Assembly (NCBI GenBank): GCA_905235815.1
Contig: CAJOMT010000047.1
Span: forward strand, 1 to 9,225
Reading direction: 5' to 3'
Length of the DNA stretch: 9,225 bases
DNA from: an uncultured Clostridia bacterium
GTDB lineage: Bacteria > Bacillota > Clostridia > Christensenellales > Borkfalkiaceae
This document shows positions 5,107-9,225 of the stretch, one piece after another. A program made the translations under genes and the position numbers. The first letter of the stretch is position 1. Each line of letters opens with the position of its first letter. The notes beneath the pieces were generated by a model. That model saw only the letters and a list, made by a program, of their open reading frames with translations. It had not been told where the DNA came from and made no database searches.

Positions 5107-7446
5107 CTAATTCAGAATTTTTTTGGCGTAATTTACGCTCGCAAGCGCATCTTTTCCGTAAAAATCAGCGCCTATTGCGTCGGCATATTCCTGGTTCAGA
5201 ACTGCTCCGCCCACCATAATTTTGCACGAATGCGGAGACCTGCGGAGAGCTTCGATCGTCCTTTCCATAGAAGCGACGGTCGTCGTCATCAGCGCCGACA
5301 GCCCGACAAGGCGGATATTCTGCTCCTCGGCTGTTCTGACGATTTCCTCGGGGGCAACGTCACGCCCCAAATCAACGACGTCAAAGCCGTAAGTCGACAG
5401 CAGAAGCGAAACAATGTTTTTTCCTATATCGTGAATGTCGCCCTGAACTGTCGCAAGGAGGATTTTTTCGCCCTTTGCTTCACCGGGACCGACAAAATCC
5501 GTTATTGCGGTGAAGGCGTTTTTGGCGGTTTCGGCGGCGGCAAGCAGATGCGGCAGGAAAATCCGCTTTGCTTCAAATTCTGCTCCCGTGCGGTCGAGCG
5601 CAGGGATAATATACTCGTTTATAATGTCAAGCGGCTTCTCGCTGTGCAAAAGCTCCTGCGTTTTTGCATAGGACTCGTTTTTAAGCCCGCGGAATATGAT
5701 CTCGTCAAGCGTGTCGGCGTCTTTTGCCTTGCTCTCGGCGGCTTTGGTTTCAATTCCGCAGCTCTCAATGTATTTTGAGAAGCCTTCGTCAAGGGCGTGG
5801 AGCGCATTGTAAGAGAGAAATGCGCTGAGCATTTCGTCGGACAGGGGGTTCATAATTGCGCACGAAAGACCGTTTAAAAGCGCCTGGGTGAGAAAAGACG
5901 AATTTAATTTCTCACGGTTCGGCAGACCGAACGATACATTTGAAACGCCGAGAACAGTGCAAAGTCCGAGTCTCTCTTTTATCATTTTTACAGCGTCGAG
6001 AGTGGTTTTTGCGGCGTTTATGTCGGAGCTTACCGTAAGCGTAAGGCAATCGATCATAATGTCTTTTTGAGAAATATTATATTTTGCCGCTTCTCTGACG
6101 ATTTTTTCAGCAATCTTAAAGCGTCCCTCTGCTGTATCGGGTATTCCGTCCTCGTCGATAGTCAGTGCGACAAGCACGCCGCCGTACTTCGCCGCAATCG
6201 GCAAAACGGCGTCCATAACCTCCTGCTTGCCGTTTACAGAGTTAATCACGGGCTTGCCGTTATATATTCTGAGTGCGGCTTCGAGAACTTCAGGTGAGCT
6301 TGAATCTATACAAAGCGGCAGAGGAAGAATGGACTGTAACTCGAAAACCGCCTTTTTCATCATTGCGCTCTCGTCTATTTCGGGCAGACCTACGTTTACG
6401 TCAAGTATATGTGCTCCGGCGTCCGCCTGAGAGATGCCCTCTTTCAAAAGATATTCGATATTGTCATCACGCAGGGCTTCTTTCAGCTTTTTCTTGCCTG
6501 TGGGGTTAATGCGCTCGCCTATTATAACGGGAGCATCACCCAAAATCTGTGAACGTGCCCACGAGGAAACTATCGTATAATTCTTTTCTGTAAGAGGCGA
6601 AGGGGAGACGTCTTTTACGGCGTCAACCATAGCTCTTATATGAGCGGGAGTTGTACCGCAGCAGCCGCCGAGAAGCAGCGCACCCTGCATGGCAAATTCA
6701 CGCATACCGGCGGCAAACTCACTTGGAGATGTGTCATAGACGGTCTTGCCGTCGACAACGTGCGGAAGACCGGCGTTTGGCAAAAGCGCTATGGGGATAG
6801 ACGTGTATTTTCTCAAAATCGGGAAAAACTCCCGGAACTGGTCGGGACCGAAGCCGCAGTTAAAGCCGAGGGCGTCAACGCCGAGCCCCTCCAGAAGCGC
6901 AACGACAGCCGGGATATCCGCGCCGCATATCAGCTTGCCGTTTTCGTCAATGCTGACTGTTGCGATAATGGGCTTGTTTGCGTTTTCCTTTGCCGCCAGA
7001 ACAGCCGCCTTCAGCTCGTATGTGTCGGTCATTGTCTCTATCGTTATTGTGTCGGCTTCTTCGCCTGCCCGGACTATTTCGGCAAAAATATCGTACGCTT
7101 CCTCAAACGGAAGATTGCCCATAGGTGCTAAAAGCGCACCCGTCGGTCCTATGTCAAGAGATACGAGCGCTTTGCCGTCGGCGGCTTTTCGTGCGATTGA
7201 AATTGAGGCTTTTACGATTTCCTCTGTTGTATAGGGCGTACCGGCAAGCTTCAGCCTGTTTGCGCCGAATGAGTTTGCCGTCAGGATCTGCGCACCGCTT
7301 TCAACGTAATTGCGCTGGACCGCAAAAACGGCGTCGGGGTTAGTAATATTGAGATATTCGCCCGGACAGTCATATTCGGCAAGGCTTGTACCCATGCCGC
7401 CGTCAATTATAAAAAACCTGTTTTTGTCAAAATAGCTCTTCTTCAT
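5107..7446 (-). CDS. metH: Cobalamin-dependent methionine synthase lacking the reactivation domain
   Basis: This enzyme transfers the methyl group of 5-methyltetrahydrofolate to homocysteine through protein-bound cobalamin. The homocysteine barrel (about 8-280) has DGGMGT (15-20) and the zinc ligands Cys197 (FNCGFGP) and Cys262-Cys263 (GGCCGTTP). The pterin-binding barrel (about 305-560) opens with IGERINPTG (309-317) and has DAGAHILDVNVG near 345. A cap region follows, then the cobalamin-binding domain with GDIHDIG (669-675, His672 as lower ligand), SAL near 717 and VGGA near 746. The protein ends there at 779 residues, whereas the E. coli enzyme is over 1200 and continues into an AdoMet-binding reactivation domain. 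That domain is encoded separately just upstream, two bases away. AGGTG precedes the ATG at 7446. It is the last gene of the operon. Function is confident, as all catalytic motifs are intact. Confidence 0.96.
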   Translation of the reverse strand: MKKSYFDKNRFFIIDGGMGTSLAEYDCPGEYLNITNPDAVFAVQRNYVESGAQILTANSFGANRLKLAGTPYTTEEIVKASISIARKAADGKALVSLDIGPTGALLAPMGNLPFEEAYDIFAEIVRAGEEADTITIETMTDTYELKAAVLAAKENANKPIIATVSIDENGKLICGADIPAVVALLEGLGVDALGFNCGFGPDQFREFFPILRKYTSIPIALLPNAGLPHVVDGKTVYDTSPSEFAAGMREFAMQGALLLGGCCGTTPAHIRAMVDAVKDVSPSPLTEKNYTIVSSWARSQILGDAPVIIGERINPTGKKKLKEALRDDNIEYLLKEGISQADAGAHILDVNVGLPEIDESAMMKKAVFELQSILPLPLCIDSSSPEVLEAALRIYNGKPVINSVNGKQEVMDAVLPIAAKYGGVLVALTIDEDGIPDTAEGRFKIAEKIVREAAKYNISQKDIMIDCLTLTVSSDINAAKTTLDAVKMIKERLGLCTVLGVSNVSFGLPNREKLNSSFLTQALLNGLSCAIMNPLSDEMLSAFLSYNALHALDEGFSKYIESCGIETKAAESKAKDADTLDEIIFRGLKNESYAKTQELLHSEKPLDIINEYIIPALDRTGAEFEAKRIFLPHLLAAAETAKNAFTAITDFVGPGEAKGEKILLATVQGDIHDIGKNIVSLLLSTYGFDVVDLGRDVAPEEIVRTAEEQNIRLVGLSALMTTTVASMERTIEALRRSPHSCKIMVGGAVLNQEYADAIGADFYGKDALASVNYAKKILN

Positions 7447-7448
7447 AA

Positions 7449-7979
7449 CTACACACCTATTATAGCCGTAATACTTTTACTCGGCACTAAAAGTCCGCTC
7501 GGAAGCACGCTGATGCCGAGCCTTGCGGCGCTGCACTTGGAAATCAGCACGTGTTGAAAGCTGAGGGGCATATCGCCGTAGCCCGGCGAAAAACGAGACG
7601 TCGCATTGTCGGGCAGGGCGGCGCATACTTTATCGCAGTAGTCCTCAAGCATTGCGCCTGCGAGGGCATCTATAACAACGGCGCGGCTCATCGAGGAAAG
7701 CTGAGTTTTCCTGATAAGCACGTCCGCAGGCTGTCCGACGGTTGCGGCAAAGTAGTAAAAGCCGCGGCTGTCTTTCAGGTGCTCCTTGATTGCCTTGCCG
7801 GGCAAGGTGCTTTTATCGTCATCGGACAGAACCAAAAAATGGCGCAGGTCGGAGACCTTTAAAAGCTCGGAGTATGCGCTCTCCAGCGTTTCCTTCAAAA
7901 ATATATCCGGCTCTTTTGTTATGTGCATAAACGCAAGAGCCGTTTTAAAAATTCTTTCCTTGTCAAGCTCTGTAATCAT
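7449..7979 (-). CDS. Stand-alone methionine synthase reactivation-domain protein
   Basis: The 176-residue protein matches the AdoMet-binding activation domain that forms the C terminus of full-length MetH. The signature RFSPGYGDMPLSFQ covers 129-142. It also has ATVGQPADVLIRKTQ (79-93) and the helix SRAVVIDALAGAMLEDYCDKV (98-118), both typical of the family. Its expected job is to bind the cobalamin domain of MetH and supply AdoMet for reductive methylation of inactive cob(II)alamin. Thermotoga maritima has a comparable split, with a separate reactivation protein beside a short MetH. The start overlaps the metF stop as ATGA, and metH begins two bases after the stop, so all three are translationally linked. 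It is somewhat shorter than the E. coli domain, which has an added helical arm. The electron donor that must act with it is not in the window. Confidence 0.9.
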   Translation of the reverse strand: MITELDKERIFKTALAFMHITKEPDIFLKETLESAYSELLKVSDLRHFLVLSDDDKSTLPGKAIKEHLKDSRGFYYFAATVGQPADVLIRKTQLSSMSRAVVIDALAGAMLEDYCDKVCAALPDNATSRFSPGYGDMPLSFQHVLISKCSAARLGISVLPSGLLVPSKSITAIIGV

Positions 7980-8845
7980 TCAAGTATGTCTTTGATATTA
8001 TACATTATTTTCTCTGCTACTTCGGGCTTGTTCATAGTGTAAATATGTATGTTTTTGACGCCGTTTGAAATGAGGTCGATGATCTGCTCGGTAGCATAGG
8101 CGATGCCTGCCTGGCAGAGCGCCTTTGAGTTTCCGTAGAATTTATCTACCATTGCTTTGAATTTCGGCGTGAGCGTAGCTCCCGATATCGTGCACATTCT
8201 CTGAATCTGCGCACGTCCCATAACGGGCATTATGCCGGCGGTCACAGGAACGTCAATATTCTTGCGTGCGGCTTTATACAGGAAGCTGTAAAGCATATTG
8301 TTATCAAAAAAGAGCTGTGTGACGAGAAAATCAACGCCGCAGTCGACCTTATATTTAAGCCTGTCAAGGTCATCTTCTATGTCGCTGCTCTCAACGTGTC
8401 CCTCGGGATAGCAGGCGGCGCCTATGCAAAGGTCCGAATTTTCCTTTATATACGACACAAGGTCGCAGGCGTGCTTGAAATCTCCCTGCGGTTCGGTAAA
8501 TCCCTGCGGCAAATCGCCGCGCAGGGCAAGCACGTTTTGTATGCCCTCGGCTTTGAGCCGGGCAAGGCTCTTATCCGTCGCCTCTCTGCCGTTCAAAACA
8601 CAGGTGAGATGGGCGAGAGCTTCGGTGTTCAGCTCGTTTTTTATGTATGACGCCGTATCAATGGTATCAAAAGAGCCGGCCGCCGAGCCTCCGGCGCCGC
8701 ACGTTACGCTCATGTACGACGGCGAGAGAAAGGAAAGCTCCCTTGCCGCAGACATTACTTCCTCTGCCGGCGTCGTCGCTTTTGGCGGAAAGATTTCAAA
8801 AGACACGCATAGTTTATTTTGATTAAAAATATCTCTGATATACAT
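7976..8845 (-). CDS. metF: 5,10-methylenetetrahydrofolate reductase
   Basis: This flavoprotein reduces methylenetetrahydrofolate to 5-methyltetrahydrofolate, the methyl donor for the MetH encoded in the same operon. The TIM-barrel motifs are present: SFEIFPPK (15-22) with the catalytic Glu17, VTCGAGGS, LALRGDLP (folate-binding Asp), GAACYPEGH, TQLFFD, and a C-terminal HIYTMNKP. Length (289) is normal for bacterial MetF. GAGG lies six bases before the ATG. It is the first gene after the promoter, about 230 bases downstream of it, and overlaps the reactivation gene by four bases. No separate MetV-like subunit is visible. The NADH- or ferredoxin-linked partner cannot be inferred. Confidence 0.96.
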   Translation of the reverse strand: MYIRDIFNQNKLCVSFEIFPPKATTPAEEVMSAARELSFLSPSYMSVTCGAGGSAAGSFDTIDTASYIKNELNTEALAHLTCVLNGREATDKSLARLKAEGIQNVLALRGDLPQGFTEPQGDFKHACDLVSYIKENSDLCIGAACYPEGHVESSDIEDDLDRLKYKVDCGVDFLVTQLFFDNNMLYSFLYKAARKNIDVPVTAGIMPVMGRAQIQRMCTISGATLTPKFKAMVDKFYGNSKALCQAGIAYATEQIIDLISNGVKNIHIYTMNKPEVAEKIMYNIKDILE

Positions 8846-8880
8846 ACTCTACCTCACAAATTAAATCTGAGCGGCACTGC

Positions 8881-9020
8881 GTCACCCTCCGTGACAAATG
8901 CGCCCGAAAAGGACAAGAGAAACGCACGCCGCTTGGCTTGTATTTTTTCTTTGCGAAAAGCACCTTTGCCAAAGGCTTACTATGCAAAAAACGCCGCATA
9001 GCCACGGGAGGTTATGTGAC
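8881..9020 (-). other. Structured leader region of the metF operon (unknown class)
   Basis: The transcript from the promoter at 9083-9112 has a leader of about 230 nt. GTC (9020-9018) and ACCTCCCGTG (9012-9003) can pair with CACGGAGGGTGAC (8893-8881), with a five-base bulge, one wobble and one mismatch. This closes a domain of about 110 nt. Inside are CTATGC/GCATAG (arms at 9001-8996 and 8985-8980) and CCTTTGGCAAAGG (8975-8963). The 3' arm can instead fold locally as GTCAC-GGAGG-GTGAC (8895-8881), so two states are possible. I do not see the conserved cores of SAM, cobalamin, tetrahydrofolate or T-box leaders. The same inverted arms would also fit a small interspersed repeat. A 60-codon minus-strand frame (8823-9005, GTG start) has no ribosome binding site. 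Confidence 0.45.
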
Positions 9021-9082
9021 GAAAAGCAGATAAGTAAGCGTCCCGAAAAATTCACATGTGTTTATATCATTGCCTTTGGCTA

Positions 9083-9112
9083 ATTATAGCACGAAGGGGG
9101 GTGGATTGTCAA
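9083..9112 (-). promoter_or_regulatory. Sigma-A promoter of the metF operon
   Basis: The minus strand has a consensus TTGACA (9112-9107), an 18-bp spacer that includes six Cs, and a consensus TATAAT (9088-9083). Transcription should start near 9076. The spacer is one base over the optimum, and the hexamers are perfect. Confidence 0.85.
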
Positions 9113-9142
9113 GCGAGCGGAAGCGATTTGCTTCAGAAAACC

Positions 9143-9171
9143 AAAAAGAAAAGCGGAGGTCGCCCTCCGCT
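9143..9171 (-). terminator. Terminator of the gene upstream of metF
   Basis: On the minus strand AGCGGAGG (9171-9164), loop GCGA, and CCTCCGCT (9159-9152) form an 8-bp stem that runs into TTTTCTTTTT. It insulates the metF promoter from the gene entering at the window edge. Confidence 0.9.
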
Positions 9172-9176
9172 CCCGG

Positions 9177-9225
9177 TCAAAGCTCAAAATAAGAAGCAAA
9201 TTTTTTAAAATACGGCTCAAACTCA
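9177..9225 (-). CDS. Probable C-terminal end of an unidentified gene (partial)
   Basis: One minus-strand frame is open from the window edge to a TGA at 9179-9177, reading EFEPYFKKFASYFEL. The stop lies six bases before the terminator stem, as expected for a gene end. A second frame is also open and runs through the terminator, which is less credible. Fifteen residues are too few to name a product. Confidence 0.45.
   Translation of the reverse strand, partial: EFEPYFKKFASYFEL

Noticed and set aside
5017..5778. 253-residue plus-strand frame opposite metH
   Set aside because: It lies almost wholly antisense to a well-supported metH with intact motifs, and its translation looks like no known fold.
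8823..9005. 60-codon minus-strand frame in the metF leader, considered as a leader peptide
   Set aside because: It has a GTG start preceded by a C-rich stretch rather than a ribosome binding site, it runs past the metF start in another frame, and it shows no run of Met or other regulatory codons.
8846..9076. SAM-I, cobalamin, tetrahydrofolate or T-box leader upstream of metF
   Set aside because: None of their conserved core sequences is recognisable. The hairpins present do not match those architectures by eye; a covariance search would settle it.

Overview
The window looks like chromosome of an anaerobic, low-to-moderate-GC Firmicute, most likely class Clostridia (possibly an uncultured gut lineage). 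The grounds are the AGGAG-type ribosome binding sites, the OmpR/histidine-kinase pair, a BclA-like collagen protein beside a glycosyltransferase, and a cobalamin-dependent methionine synthase whose reactivation domain is a separate gene. Genus cannot be decided from the sequence. No transposase, integrase, phage gene, tRNA, rRNA or CRISPR array is visible.

Layout. 1-221: a GC-rich, hairpin-dense intergenic element, then an AT-rich promoter. 222-1313 (+): membrane-anchored metallophosphoesterase, apparently on a leaderless mRNA. 1322-1368: a 17-bp perfect-stem terminator between convergent genes. 1378-3098 (-): a two-component pair, response regulator first and kinase second, with ATGA-overlapping reading frames and its own promoter. 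3164-4252 (-): family 2 glycosyltransferase with a C-terminal TPR-like half. 4253-4358: a divergent promoter region with an inverted repeat. 4359-4961 (+): short collagen-like protein. 4962-5106: terminators of the converging units. 5107-8845 (-): a tightly coupled three-gene methionine operon, metF, then a reactivation-domain gene, then metH. 8846-9112: its ~230-nt structured leader and a good sigma-A promoter. 9143-9225 (-): terminator and probable last codons of another gene.

How the genes work together. MetF makes 5-methyltetrahydrofolate, the truncated MetH uses it through cobalamin to methylate homocysteine, and the separate activation protein should re-methylate oxidised cobalamin with S-adenosylmethionine. 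The glycosyltransferase and collagen-like protein are divergent neighbours and resemble glycosyltransferase/BclA pairs of spore-formers, so a surface or exosporium glycoprotein is the most economical reading. The two-component system and the phosphoesterase have no clear assigned target.

Most worth a second look: the glycosyltransferase/collagen pair, the leaderless phosphoesterase promoter, the structured metF leader that matches no riboswitch class I recognise, and a base-composition step (about 37% to about 53% GC by hand count of sample lines) that falls inside the collagen gene. I see no clearly new multi-gene system.
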